Source: Aliiglaciecola sp041538045
Lineage (GTDB): Bacteria > Pseudomonadota > Gammaproteobacteria > Enterobacterales > Alteromonadaceae
DNA length: 64,000 bases
Assembly (NCBI RefSeq): GCF_041538045.1
Contig: NZ_JBGOSE010000009.1
Location: forward strand, 1-64,000
Reading direction: 5' to 3'
Position 1 is the stretch's first letter, and every line of letters starts with the position of its first letter. The notes beneath the pieces were generated by a model that worked only from the letters and a program-made list of their open reading frames with translations, ran no database searches and had not been told where the DNA came from. The position numbers were made by a program, and so were the translations under genes. Below are positions 25,914-34,879 of the stretch, one piece after another.

Positions 25914-27116
25914 ATGCTTGAAGCGATCAAAATCGAAGATTTAAAGCCAGGCATGTTTGTTAATGAAGTTATCGAACAAAAAGGCAAATTAAAAATAAAA
26001 ACAAAAGGCCTAGTTAAGTCAGTTAAATCAATCGATATGTTAAAAAGCAAGGGAGTAACCAAAGTAGAAGTTGATTTATCCCGAAGTAACCTACCTCCAC
26101 CAGCTGCGGCTCCAGAAGTAGAGCAAAACGATGTTTTAGAAACACCTTCCCCAGCCGACACCAAAATTAAACACTATAGCGATAGTGAACAGCTTGAGGC
26201 TGCGACTAAGCTTTACGACGAAGCGTTGATTATTCAAAGTCGTTTTTTTAAGCGTTTAGCTGCCAACGATACACCATCACTTTCTGATGTGAAGGATTTA
26301 AGCGCAAATATAATCGAATCAGTAATAAATATGCCAAGCGGGCTTAGTTGTTTAACTTTGCTCAATAAATCAGGTAAATATTTATTAGAACACTCCCTAA
26401 ACTGTTCCATTTTGTTAACGATGTTTGCAAAGTACCGCGATATGGGACAACAAGCTATTGAAGAGTTAAGTTTAGCCGGATTGTTAATGGATGTAGGCAT
26501 GACTAATATGCCAAAAGACATTACACAATCCTCTGAACGACTAACACTGCAACAAAAAGATATTATTACCACTCACGTCGATATTGGTCTGGATTTAGTC
26601 GATCGTTGTGGTGATGTAGCAGCATCAGTACAAGAGATTATATTTAACCACCACGAACGTATTGATGGCACTGGCTACCCCGATGCACAAAGTGAGCATG
26701 ATTTAAGTGAATACGTCAGAATGGCTGGCATTGTCGACAGCTACGATGCGATGATTAATGACCGACCATTTCGTAAGGCGGTGACACCTTCCAAAGCGCT
26801 GGTTAAGCTTCTAAGCGATGAAAGTTATGATCAGGTTTTAGTTGCCCAATTTATCAAATGCTTAGGCGTGCATCCTATGGGCTCTTTGGTAAAGCTGGAT
26901 AATGATAGGTTGGCAATAATAATGCGCGGCAATAAGGATGCTCCCATGAAACCTGTCGTAGCTGCTTTTTACAATATAAAAACCTCTAGCTATTCTGAAG
27001 TAAAAAAGCTTGATTTAAGCCAGGTAAACATGAAAATTGTCAGTGCAGTTCGACCGGAAGAATTTGGTTTAAATCTAACCAAGTTTTTAAAAGAGATTTT
27101 AATAACTGCTTTATAA
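25914..27116 (+). CDS. HD-GYP domain protein with N-terminal DUF3391 and degenerate HD motif
   Basis: A 400-residue protein: DUF3391 at 1-55 (IEDLKPGMFVNEVIEQKG, GVTKVEVDLS), a Pro/Ala-rich linker, and a C-terminal HD-GYP domain. HD-GYP motifs kept are His160 (LLEHS), His221 (THVDIGLDLV), HHERIDGTGYP (246-256) and SYDAMINDRPFRKA. However the HDxGK motif reads MDVGM at 192-196: the catalytic His and Lys are replaced. The protein may thus be inactive for c-di-GMP hydrolysis and act as a sensor or scaffold. It converges with a GspB-like gene whose N-terminus is homologous (see 27173-28228). A TTG-GGAG-like site (GTTGGGAGTTCAGGGAAGTA) precedes the ATG. Confidence 0.9.
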   Translation: MLEAIKIEDLKPGMFVNEVIEQKGKLKIKTKGLVKSVKSIDMLKSKGVTKVEVDLSRSNLPPPAAAPEVEQNDVLETPSPADTKIKHYSDSEQLEAATKLYDEALIIQSRFFKRLAANDTPSLSDVKDLSANIIESVINMPSGLSCLTLLNKSGKYLLEHSLNCSILLTMFAKYRDMGQQAIEELSLAGLLMDVGMTNMPKDITQSSERLTLQQKDIITTHVDIGLDLVDRCGDVAASVQEIIFNHHERIDGTGYPDAQSEHDLSEYVRMAGIVDSYDAMINDRPFRKAVTPSKALVKLLSDESYDQVLVAQFIKCLGVHPMGSLVKLDNDRLAIIMRGNKDAPMKPVVAAFYNIKTSSYSEVKKLDLSQVNMKIVSAVRPEEFGLNLTKFLKEILITAL

Positions 27117-27127
27117 ACTTATCCTAA

Positions 27128-27154
27128 GGGCATTTAAGTTGTAGTTAAATGCCC
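27128..27154. terminator. Hairpin between HD-GYP and gspB genes
   Basis: GGGCATTTAA (27128-27137) and TTAAATGCCC (27145-27154) form a 10-bp perfect stem with a 7-base loop between two convergent genes. It lacks a T-run but is well placed to end both transcripts. Confidence 0.6.
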
Positions 27155-27172
27155 ACGGAACAGCAACAATAT

Positions 27173-28228
27173 CTACCAATCTGATAAGGCTTCCATACTA
27201 AACTCTTGTCCTTTAAATGTCATGATCACATGTTGTGGCTCTATTCCCTGTAAAATAAGTCCGTCGTCAATCTCCTGTCCTTCAACAGCCTTTTTACCAT
27301 TAACTCTAACCCATCGTTCCTCGGGTGCTGAAACGTACATATGAGCAGAGAATGCTAAACTCGGTAACTCCAACAAGACCCAAGCTGGAAGTTCGCTAAC
27401 AGCGGGGACATCTCTAATAGATTGCGAGTTGTCTGTCGGATCAACTGGTGTCTCTTCGCCTAACGACGCTAAGGCATTACGAAAACGCTGTAACAGCTCA
27501 GGCGGAATATTACTTTCTTCAGCGGCTTGTATTTGCTCTTCTTCAGCTTGCTGTTCTGCCAACAGTCGCGCCGTTTCTTCAATAGAATCACTCTGTTCAG
27601 AGATTTGCTTCTGCTCTGTCGGTTTTTCATCAAGGGGTTCTGGTATCACTTGCTGCGGCTTGGGGACATCAGTATTGGCCCGCTCAATATTGGATTCGGC
27701 CTTGGGGTCGACTTCATCATGAGAAACCTCTGAGTCGACGAGCTCAAGGTTGTCATTCGCCACTGGGGGTTGAGTTTGCACAATGTCAGGTGAGGAATGA
27801 AATAAATGGGTAAGAACTGTTAGATTTGCCAGAATCAGACCAAAACAAAAACCGCCAGCGATAACCACAGATGCGATCAGCGATTTTTTCCCATAATACT
27901 GCCATGCCTCTGGTAACTCTTGTACCGAGGGTAAAAATAAGCTGCGATTAAACTGCTCGGAAATCCCTTGGTCAATATTTTGGGTAACAGTAGTGGTATC
28001 TTCAACCAGTTTTTGAGTTTTCGATTTCGCAATTTTAGGCTTTTTCACTTCCACCGTCATATCGGGATCGATTTCAACTTCCTGTACGCCCATTTCAGCT
28101 AACGCATTGACCATATCTGTGCTGCTAACAAGACCTGATTTTTTAATCTTTACTGGGCCATTTTGAGCGGTGACTTTAATAATCACCATACCGACTTTAA
28201 GTTGCTCGACACTGATTTTTTGAGTCAT
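27173..28228 (-). CDS. gspB: GspB-like type II secretion assembly protein with an N-terminal DUF3391-like domain
   Basis: A 351-residue protein. The N-terminus (KISVEQLKVGMVIIKVTAQN, GVQEVEIDPD; residues 4-56) aligns without gaps with the HD-GYP neighbour's DUF3391. A membrane segment follows at about 113-140 (SLIASVVIAGGFCFGLILANL). The middle is a Pro/Glu/Gln-rich periplasmic linker. The C-terminal 60 residues (AHMYVSAPEERWVRVNGKKAVEGQEIDDGLILQ) are the GspB/ExeB periplasmic domain. ExeA-ExeB helps the GspD secretin pass the peptidoglycan. It is one base after gspA, and the two are translationally tight. A DUF3391-GspB fusion is unusual; see findings. Confidence 0.85.
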   Translation of the reverse strand: MTQKISVEQLKVGMVIIKVTAQNGPVKIKKSGLVSSTDMVNALAEMGVQEVEIDPDMTVEVKKPKIAKSKTQKLVEDTTTVTQNIDQGISEQFNRSLFLPSVQELPEAWQYYGKKSLIASVVIAGGFCFGLILANLTVLTHLFHSSPDIVQTQPPVANDNLELVDSEVSHDEVDPKAESNIERANTDVPKPQQVIPEPLDEKPTEQKQISEQSDSIEETARLLAEQQAEEEQIQAAEESNIPPELLQRFRNALASLGEETPVDPTDNSQSIRDVPAVSELPAWVLLELPSLAFSAHMYVSAPEERWVRVNGKKAVEGQEIDDGLILQGIEPQHVIMTFKGQEFSMEALSDW

Positions 28229-28229
28229 T

Positions 28230-29132
28230 TTAGGCCCCTACCATATAGCCAACACAGGCAGCGGCTAGAAAACTTGCAGCTAAGATCAGCGTCCATTGTT
28301 TTCCCTGTCGCTGCTTCACCACATCATCACCTAAAATTTGTCTTGCTGCGGCAATAAAAATATGACGACGAACAATGGGATGCTGCTTGGTAAATGTAAG
28401 GGTTAAAGCCCGGTCACATAGCAGGTTAATGACCCTGGGGATGCCGCCAGTTATTTTATAAATCGCTCGTAACGTAGGTTGACTGAATATGCGTTCGTGT
28501 CCGCCAGCCACAGAAAGTCGATGTGATATATAGTTTTTTACTTCCAGTGATGAAAGGGGAAGTAAATGGTATCTGGCGGTAATACGTTGAGCTAGTTGCC
28601 TTAATTCATTACGTTTTAATAACTGTTGTAACTCAGGCTGGCCAATTAATACTACTTTTAGCAGTTTTTCCCGGTTGGTTTCCAAATTAGTTAATAGTCG
28701 CAGTTGCTCTAACACTTCTGGTAATAAATGTTGCGCCTCATCAACAATCAGTACGGTATTGATACCGTTAGAGTGGTTTGTTGTGAGTTTGTCTAAGATT
28801 TTATCGGTAAAGTATTTCAAACTCGCTTGCTTTTTAAGATAACGAATTTTCAATTCATCGCATATCGTTGCCAACAACTCTATTGCTGAAAGCGTCGGGT
28901 TTAGAATCATAGCCACTTGGGTATTATCGGGCAATTGCTGCAATAGTTTTCGCGAGACGGTGGTTTTCCCTGTGCCAACCTCACCAGTAAGCATGACGAA
29001 GCCGCCACTTTCACGTAACCCGAAAATCAAATGAGCTAAGGCTTCTTTATGACGCGGACTCATATAAAGATAATCTGGGTTAGGGGCTATGGAAAACGGG
29101 TTATCGGACAATCCAAAATAATTTAGGTACAT
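28230..29132 (-). CDS. gspA: GspA/ExeA-type AAA ATPase, short form
   Basis: A 300-residue ATPase of the ExeA family, starting YLNYFGLSDNPFSIAPNPDYLYMS. Walker A is GEVGTGKTTVSRK (about 50-62); Walker B is VLIVDEAQHL (about 127-136); sensor and arginine residues follow. The C-terminus is a single membrane helix (TLILAASFLAAACVGYMVG, about 281-299). Aeromonas ExeA is about 547 residues because a periplasmic peptidoglycan-binding region follows the membrane helix; here nothing follows it, so only the cytoplasmic ATPase and anchor are encoded. It is upstream of and coupled to gspB. Confidence 0.87.
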   Translation of the reverse strand: MYLNYFGLSDNPFSIAPNPDYLYMSPRHKEALAHLIFGLRESGGFVMLTGEVGTGKTTVSRKLLQQLPDNTQVAMILNPTLSAIELLATICDELKIRYLKKQASLKYFTDKILDKLTTNHSNGINTVLIVDEAQHLLPEVLEQLRLLTNLETNREKLLKVVLIGQPELQQLLKRNELRQLAQRITARYHLLPLSSLEVKNYISHRLSVAGGHERIFSQPTLRAIYKITGGIPRVINLLCDRALTLTFTKQHPIVRRHIFIAAARQILGDDVVKQRQGKQWTLILAASFLAAACVGYMVGA

Positions 29133-29250
29133 ATGTGCTTATAAAAACCAATCTAAATTTGCGACGAATAAGGTAACACTATTTGAGGTTAACTCAAAGA
29201 CTGCTTACTATGGTATCTATCCTATAAACCATAAAGGGAGTTATGAATTA

Positions 29251-30483
29251 ATGCAGAGTTTTTTAGTCGGTGGCGCTGTGCGTGACAAACTACTCGAAAG
29301 AGAAGTCCATGACCGAGATTGGGTGGTGGTTGGTGAAACCGTTGATTCAATGTTGGCAGCAGGTTTCACTCAGGTCGGGAGTGATTTCCCGGTATTTTTG
29401 CACCCCAAAAGCAAAGAAGAATATGCTTTGGCGCGTACGGAACGAAAAAGTGGTAAAGGATATACCGGTTTTGTCGTCAATAGTAACCCCAATGTCACCC
29501 TTGAAGAGGACCTAGAGCGCAGAGATTTAACCATCAATGCGATGGCCTTGGATCAAAATCAACAACTGTTTGACCCGTTCAACGGTCAAAAAGATTTAGA
29601 CAATCGTGTTTTGCGTCATGTCTCCCCTGCGTTTGCAGAAGATCCACTCAGGGTACTTAGAGTCGCTAGGTTCGCTGCACGTTATCATCAATACGGTTTT
29701 CAGATTGCGCCGGAAACCGCACTGTTAATGAAACAAATGGTAGCGCAAGGAGAGTTAGATCACCTAGTACCTGAACGTGTATGGAAAGAAACCTCTCGAG
29801 CTTTGCTAGAAAATGATCCTGATATATTTTTTGAAACACTTAGAGCTTGTGGCGCTCTCAAAGTGTGGTTCCCTGAATTGGATATATTATGGGGTATTCC
29901 AAACCCTGTGCAGTGGCACCCTGAGATAGATAGCGGTATCCATACGATGATGGTGATTCAACAAGCGGCAAAACTCACTGATAACTTAGCCATACGTTAC
30001 GCAGCTCTAGTTCATGACTTGGGTAAAGGTCTTACCGACCCCGCCCAATGGCCTTCCCACCGAGAACATGAAGAATTAGGTGTTGCGCCAATCCGTGCAC
30101 TAAGCGAACGTTTAAAAGTACCTAACGATTGTAAAGAGTTAGCGATTATGACCAGTGAGTACCATACTCACGTTCATCGAGCCTTAGAATTGAGACCCGC
30201 GACTATATTAAAGGTTTTGAATCAATGTGATGCTTGGCGAAAGCCTGAACGATTCAAAGATCTACTGACAACTTGCACCGCAGATGCAAAAGGGCGAGCG
30301 GGCCTTGAGGACAGGGATTATCCCCAAGCTAATTTTATGTGGGAAGCCTTTGAAGCGGCAAATGCTGTCGCGGTGAAATCTATTATTGAAGCTGGTGCTG
30401 TGGGTAAAAATATTAAATTGCGATTAAACGAAAAACGCATCCACGCCATTCGAGACTTTAAGCAAAGATATACTGGAAAATAG
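29251..30483 (+). CDS. cca: Multifunctional CCA tRNA nucleotidyltransferase
   Basis: A 410-residue class II CCA-adding enzyme with an HD domain. The nucleotidyltransferase head begins QSFLVGGAVRDKLLEREVHDRDWVVVG with the catalytic DxD pair; RRDLTINAMA and the RxARF motif follow. The HD phosphohydrolase domain is visible in AIRYAALVHDLGKG and HREHEELG. It builds or repairs the 3' CCA of tRNAs and the HD domain has phosphatase and 2',3'-cyclic phosphodiesterase activity in E. coli. Length matches E. coli Cca (412). Divergent from gspAB. Confidence 0.96.
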   Translation: MQSFLVGGAVRDKLLEREVHDRDWVVVGETVDSMLAAGFTQVGSDFPVFLHPKSKEEYALARTERKSGKGYTGFVVNSNPNVTLEEDLERRDLTINAMALDQNQQLFDPFNGQKDLDNRVLRHVSPAFAEDPLRVLRVARFAARYHQYGFQIAPETALLMKQMVAQGELDHLVPERVWKETSRALLENDPDIFFETLRACGALKVWFPELDILWGIPNPVQWHPEIDSGIHTMMVIQQAAKLTDNLAIRYAALVHDLGKGLTDPAQWPSHREHEELGVAPIRALSERLKVPNDCKELAIMTSEYHTHVHRALELRPATILKVLNQCDAWRKPERFKDLLTTCTADAKGRAGLEDRDYPQANFMWEAFEAANAVAVKSIIEAGAVGKNIKLRLNEKRIHAIRDFKQRYTGK

Positions 30484-30591
30484 CCGCTTAGATCCATAAG
30501 GATCGTTAAATCAATTAAGGCTGCCCTAAATTGTCTAACTACTTTATAATTGCGGCAATTATGTAAAAGCGACTAGAATCCATGGAAAAAT

Positions 30592-31806
30592 ATGTTTGAT
30601 GAATTAGATCTTGACGAAAAGTTATGTCAAGCCGTAGCCGATATGGGGTATACCTCCCCAACCAGTATCCAATCTTTGGTGATCCCGCCAGCAATGGAAG
30701 GACAAGACATTTTAGCCAATGCACCTACGGGGACCGGTAAAACCGCTGCATTTCTTTTACCAGCATGTCAGTTTCTACTCGATTTTCCTCGACAACAGCC
30801 TGGTTCATGTCGAATTCTTATTTTGACTCCTACCCGCGAACTCGCGTTGCAAGTTTACGAGCAAGCATTACAAATCACCAAGTATACTGATTTGGAGTGT
30901 GGGGTAATTACCGGCGGCATTAATTATGGAACTGATCGCGAAACCTTAGAAAAAAATCTGGATATTTTAGTCGCCACCCCAGGTAGATTATTCGAACATA
31001 TTGAAAAAGAAAGTTTTGATTGCCGTGACATTGAAAGCTTAGTGTTAGACGAAGCAGATCGCATGTTAGACATGGGCTTTTCGGCTATTGTAAACCAAAT
31101 TGCTGCTGAAGCTCGCTGGCGTAAACAATCCATGCTGTTTTCTGCCACCCTAGAGGGAGCAGGAATTGCTCGTTTTGCTAAAGATTTATTAACCAACCCG
31201 GTATCTTTAGAGGCAAATCCGAGTCGCAAAGAACATGCTAAAATTTTGCAGTGGATCCATTTAGCCGATGACGCAGCCCACAAATATAATTTACTAAAAA
31301 GTATCCTGAGTAATCAGATTCAATCTGCAGTGGTTTTTGTGAAAACCCGCGACCGACTAAATCAGCTTAAACAAATGCTCGAACGAGACGGGTTTACCAT
31401 TTCTTGGTTACAAGGTGAGATGCCCCAAGACAAACGTAATAGTGCCTTGCAACGATTTAAAGACGGTGAAATCAATATCCTGCTGGCAACCGACGTTGCC
31501 TCAAGAGGTATTGATGTAGATAACATTAGCCATGTTATTAATTACGATCTCCCTAGAACAGCTGACATTTATGTTCATCGTATCGGACGAACAGGCAGAG
31601 CTGGGAAAAAAGGAACAGCAATATCCATTGCAGAAGCCCACGAAATGGGAATCATTGCGAAAATTGAACGTTATACTCAACAACGTTTAAAACGCCGCGT
31701 AATAGACGATTTGCGACCAAAAAATAAAGAGGCTAAAGCTCCAGTTAAAAAGAAAAAACCTAAATCTGCAAAGAAGAAAATTAAGCGTCCAAAGAAAAAA
31801 AAGTAA
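30592..31806 (+). CDS. srmB: ATP-dependent RNA helicase SrmB (DEAD-box)
   Basis: A 404-residue DEAD-box helicase; SrmB acts in early 50S ribosome assembly. Motifs in order: FDELDLDEKLCQAVADMGY and Q-motif (PTSIQ), Walker A APTGTGKTAAFLLP, PTRELALQ, TPGRL, DEAD at 154-157, SAT, and HRIGRTGRAGKKG. The body follows E. coli SrmB closely (RWRKQSMLFSATLEG, ANPSRKEHAKILQW). It has a basic Lys-rich tail, shorter than in E. coli (444). Plus strand, downstream of cca. Confidence 0.92.
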   Translation: MFDELDLDEKLCQAVADMGYTSPTSIQSLVIPPAMEGQDILANAPTGTGKTAAFLLPACQFLLDFPRQQPGSCRILILTPTRELALQVYEQALQITKYTDLECGVITGGINYGTDRETLEKNLDILVATPGRLFEHIEKESFDCRDIESLVLDEADRMLDMGFSAIVNQIAAEARWRKQSMLFSATLEGAGIARFAKDLLTNPVSLEANPSRKEHAKILQWIHLADDAAHKYNLLKSILSNQIQSAVVFVKTRDRLNQLKQMLERDGFTISWLQGEMPQDKRNSALQRFKDGEINILLATDVASRGIDVDNISHVINYDLPRTADIYVHRIGRTGRAGKKGTAISIAEAHEMGIIAKIERYTQQRLKRRVIDDLRPKNKEAKAPVKKKKPKSAKKKIKRPKKKK

Positions 31807-31859
31807 AATTAGATAATTGCCCCCCAAGGTCGCTACACGCCTTTAACTAAAACCTGATG

Positions 31860-31884
31860 ACTAACTAGCTGTGCTAGTTAGTTT
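31860..31884 (+). terminator. Terminator-like hairpin after srmB
   Basis: ACTAACTAGC (31860-31869) and GCTAGTTAGT (31873-31882) form a perfect 10-bp stem with a TGT loop, followed by TT. The T-run is short but the stem is strong and well placed. Confidence 0.65.
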
Positions 31885-32035
31885 GGCCAGCAAACGTTAG
31901 CTTAATAATCTATTTTTTGGGGTGAGTTTTTTTTGGATAGTTTAATAGTCCTGTTTATCTAAAAGTTGTATGATGTTGGAGTGTGTAATTTACGCTGGTT
32001 AATTAATTTGGCTGATTTTTAGAAGGGGTTCTGCC

Positions 32036-34045
32036 ATTAACAACGTTTTTGAAATCAATCAGGCAAATTTACGAGATAAAACCAACTCTATATATGAAAA
32101 TGTACTTTTCGGATTAATCGGCAGCTTAGTGGCGGCTGTTTTTCTTGTTTTTGCGTTAGATACGCCAAATACCCACAGCTTAAAGCTAACCTGGCTCAGT
32201 GTAGTTGCTCTTATTACTGCCTTCAGATTCTTTGATTGGTTGTATTGGCTAATTAAATTACGGCGAACAAAATACCAAGCGCTAGGGGCGAGAAATCGTG
32301 TAGTCTTGGGGGTTATTTCACTGTCGTTGATGTGGTGTATTTATTCCGTAGTTTTTTACGAAAGTATGGATTTAACTGAGCTGGCATTGACCTTTGCCAT
32401 GCTTTGTACTCTGTCTAGTGGCGCTAATTCCGCGCTCTCAGGTCACAAAAAGACCGCTATTCTGTATACCGTCCTTTTACTCACACCCGCATCCTGCATG
32501 GCGTTGTTTTCAGGGGTTACCGTTCATGTATTCATTGGCTGTTTGGGAATTCTATACAATATTTCCATCACTTTCTCGGCAGCTCGAGCGGCTGATTTAA
32601 CCGAAGAGACGGTCAAACTACGCAACGAAAATACGCATATGTTAGAGAAAATGCATCAAGAAATAGCCGAAAATGATGCCGTTCACGACGAGTTGAGCCA
32701 AGCTTACAGTCAAGTCATTGCAACCAAAGAATCCTTAGAAAAAGAAGTGGAGAGACGGACCGATGAAATTAGAATGCTGTCTAGTTTGGATCCTCTAACT
32801 CAACTTTACAACCGCGAAGCTTTTATCCATCAATTATCTGTAACTGCAACTAAGAGCATTAAAAGCGGCCATTCAGTAGCATTACTTTTCATCGATTTAA
32901 ACGGCTTCAAAAAGATCAATGATACACTGGGCCACAAAGTGGGCGACGCGGTATTAGTAGAAATAGCAGGCCGAATTGGTGCATTTGCCAACGATTACCA
33001 AGCTGGACGCTGGGGTGGCGATGAGTTTTTAATGTTATTACCTTATGCGGACCATGAAACAGCTATATCTGTGGCTAATGCGTTGTTAGCGCGCATTTCC
33101 CAACCCCTTGATGTTATGTCAAATCAACTTTGTGTCAGTGCAACCATTGGCATAGCTATGTTACCTGAGCATACTTCGAGCGAAACTGAATTGGTACAAC
33201 TAGCCGATTTTGCCATGTTCGAGCAAAAGAAATTACATTTATCTGAACCAAGAATGTTTACCCAAGATTTATTTGAAAACCTCAAACAAATCGAAAACCT
33301 ACGTAACGGTTTACAAGAAGCCATTAGCCGCAAGCAATTATATTTGTGTTACCAGCCTATTGTGAAGTGTAAGACCAAGGAGCCATGGTCATTTGAAGCG
33401 TTATTACGCTGGAACTTCAATGATAATCTAGTTGGCCCTGATACTTTTATCCCCTTAGCAGAACAAACAGGGTTAATTCACGAAATTGGGGCTTGGGTAC
33501 TCAATCGAGCCTGTATTGATGCAAGTCAGTGGCAGCATAGCCCTAATGCATCGGTTTCAGTAAACGTTTCAATCACCCAGTTATTAGATTCGGATTTTAT
33601 TTGGATTTTAGATAAAGCACTAAAAACCAGTAAATTACAACCAGAGCGTCTTCATTTAGAAATAACAGAGTCTATGTTTGCTGATAATAAAGAGAAAGTT
33701 AAAGCCAAAATAAACGCTATCAAAGATAGAAATGTACAAGTTTCAATTGACGATTTTGGGACAGGCTATTCGTCGTTGAGTCAATTACAAACCCTCAATT
33801 TCGACACCATAAAAATAGACCGCTCTTTTGTATTGAATATGCATCAAGGTGGAGAAGCAATAATCAAAGCAACCCTGTTTATTGCCAAACAGTTTGGTTG
33901 CAAAACCGTAGCTGAAGGTATAGAAACCGAACAGGAAGCACTCAAACTGTCTGAGATGGGTGTGGATTACTTACAAGGGTTCTTATTTTCTAAACCGATA
34001 ATAAACGATAAACTACGCCGCTGGGTCGAAAATATTGAAACTTAA
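32036..34045 (+). CDS. Membrane GGDEF-EAL protein (c-di-GMP turnover), probable AUU start
   Basis: A bifunctional c-di-GMP signalling protein. Several N-terminal membrane helices lead to a coiled coil (about 180-235), GGDEF (GRWGGDEFLML), and EAL (FEALLRWNFND, with DDFGTGYSSL later). Both domains keep their signature motifs, so either cyclase or phosphodiesterase activity is possible. The first conventional start in frame is GTG 32129, which has no ribosome site and cuts into the first membrane segment. The frame is open to 32003 and an ATT at 32036 has AGAAGGGG seven bases upstream, adding 31 coherent residues (INNVFEINQANLRDKTNSIY and so on). I therefore prefer the ATT, giving 669 residues. 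Confidence 0.88.
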   Translation: MNNVFEINQANLRDKTNSIYENVLFGLIGSLVAAVFLVFALDTPNTHSLKLTWLSVVALITAFRFFDWLYWLIKLRRTKYQALGARNRVVLGVISLSLMWCIYSVVFYESMDLTELALTFAMLCTLSSGANSALSGHKKTAILYTVLLLTPASCMALFSGVTVHVFIGCLGILYNISITFSAARAADLTEETVKLRNENTHMLEKMHQEIAENDAVHDELSQAYSQVIATKESLEKEVERRTDEIRMLSSLDPLTQLYNREAFIHQLSVTATKSIKSGHSVALLFIDLNGFKKINDTLGHKVGDAVLVEIAGRIGAFANDYQAGRWGGDEFLMLLPYADHETAISVANALLARISQPLDVMSNQLCVSATIGIAMLPEHTSSETELVQLADFAMFEQKKLHLSEPRMFTQDLFENLKQIENLRNGLQEAISRKQLYLCYQPIVKCKTKEPWSFEALLRWNFNDNLVGPDTFIPLAEQTGLIHEIGAWVLNRACIDASQWQHSPNASVSVNVSITQLLDSDFIWILDKALKTSKLQPERLHLEITESMFADNKEKVKAKINAIKDRNVQVSIDDFGTGYSSLSQLQTLNFDTIKIDRSFVLNMHQGGEAIIKATLFIAKQFGCKTVAEGIETEQEALKLSEMGVDYLQGFLFSKPIINDKLRRWVENIET

Positions 34046-34137
34046 CTTAGACAACATTTTACTCGATTAATTACACACCTTTATTTCAACTTATAAAACA
34101 CAACTGTGTTGTATAACCCAGTTTTTAGAGCAGCTAT

Positions 34138-34713
34138 ATGGCCCAACTTTATTTCTACTATTCTGCAATGAATGCAGGTAAATCCACCTCACTATTACAA
34201 TCAGCATACAATTATCAAGAACGCGGCATGCGAGCAGAAATATTCACAGCCGCCCTAGATGACCGTTACGGTATTGGAAAAGTCACCTCTCGTATAGGCT
34301 TAAAATCAGATTCTCACCTGTTCAATCGAGATACTGACTTGTACAAAAATACAAAAGAGTTACAAAAAAGTGGGACAATTGATTGTATCTTTATTGATGA
34401 AGCGCAGTTTTTAAACAAGCAGCAGGTCAAACAATTAACTAGGATTGTTGACCAACTCCATGTTCCAGTCTTAGCCTATGGTCTGCGCACTGACTTTCTC
34501 GGGGAAACCTTCGAGGGCAGTCATTATTTATTGGCCTGGGCGGACAAAATGATTGAATTAAAAACCGTCTGTCATTGCGGTAAAAAAGCCAATTTCGTTG
34601 TACGTTGGGACGAAACTGGGAAACCAGTAAAACACGGAGCACAGGTACAAGTAGGCGGTAACGATACTTATGAATCCATGTGTCGTAAGCACTTTACCGA
34701 ATTGGTTGGATAA
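34138..34713 (+). CDS. tdk: Thymidine kinase
   Basis: A 191-residue type II thymidine kinase that phosphorylates thymidine in pyrimidine salvage. The P-loop is SAMNAGKSTSLLQ (about 9-21), followed by CIFIDEAQFLNKQQV, the thymidine lasso region YGLRTDFLGETFEGS, and the zinc site CHCGKKANF with a distal Cys (SMCRKHF). Length is a little below E. coli Tdk (205). It stands alone between the GGDEF-EAL gene and prsR, which is convergent. Confidence 0.96.
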   Translation: MAQLYFYYSAMNAGKSTSLLQSAYNYQERGMRAEIFTAALDDRYGIGKVTSRIGLKSDSHLFNRDTDLYKNTKELQKSGTIDCIFIDEAQFLNKQQVKQLTRIVDQLHVPVLAYGLRTDFLGETFEGSHYLLAWADKMIELKTVCHCGKKANFVVRWDETGKPVKHGAQVQVGGNDTYESMCRKHFTELVG

Positions 34714-34826
34714 TACCAATCAGACGAACAATCTGTACTTGAATCAGCATTTATTAGCTCGGACAGCAGTTCGGTTAACGGACCGGATAACAATATATTA
34801 AAACGCGCGCCCGTAAACCTAAAATA

Positions 34827-34848
34827 CCTTAGGGTTGATATCCTAAGG
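34827..34848 (-). terminator. Hairpin at the end of prsR
   Basis: CCTTAGG (34827-34833) and CCTAAGG (34842-34848) pair across an 8-base loop between convergent tdk and prsR. On the minus strand it is followed by TATTTTA, a modest T-rich stretch. Confidence 0.6.
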
Positions 34849-34879
34849 CATTGTTATCTTTCAGGTTAGCATTAACCGA

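Noticed and set aside
32129..34045. GTG 32129 as the start of the GGDEF-EAL gene
   Set aside because: There is no ribosome site upstream and the start would remove the first half of a membrane segment; the frame is open further upstream with a good site before ATT.
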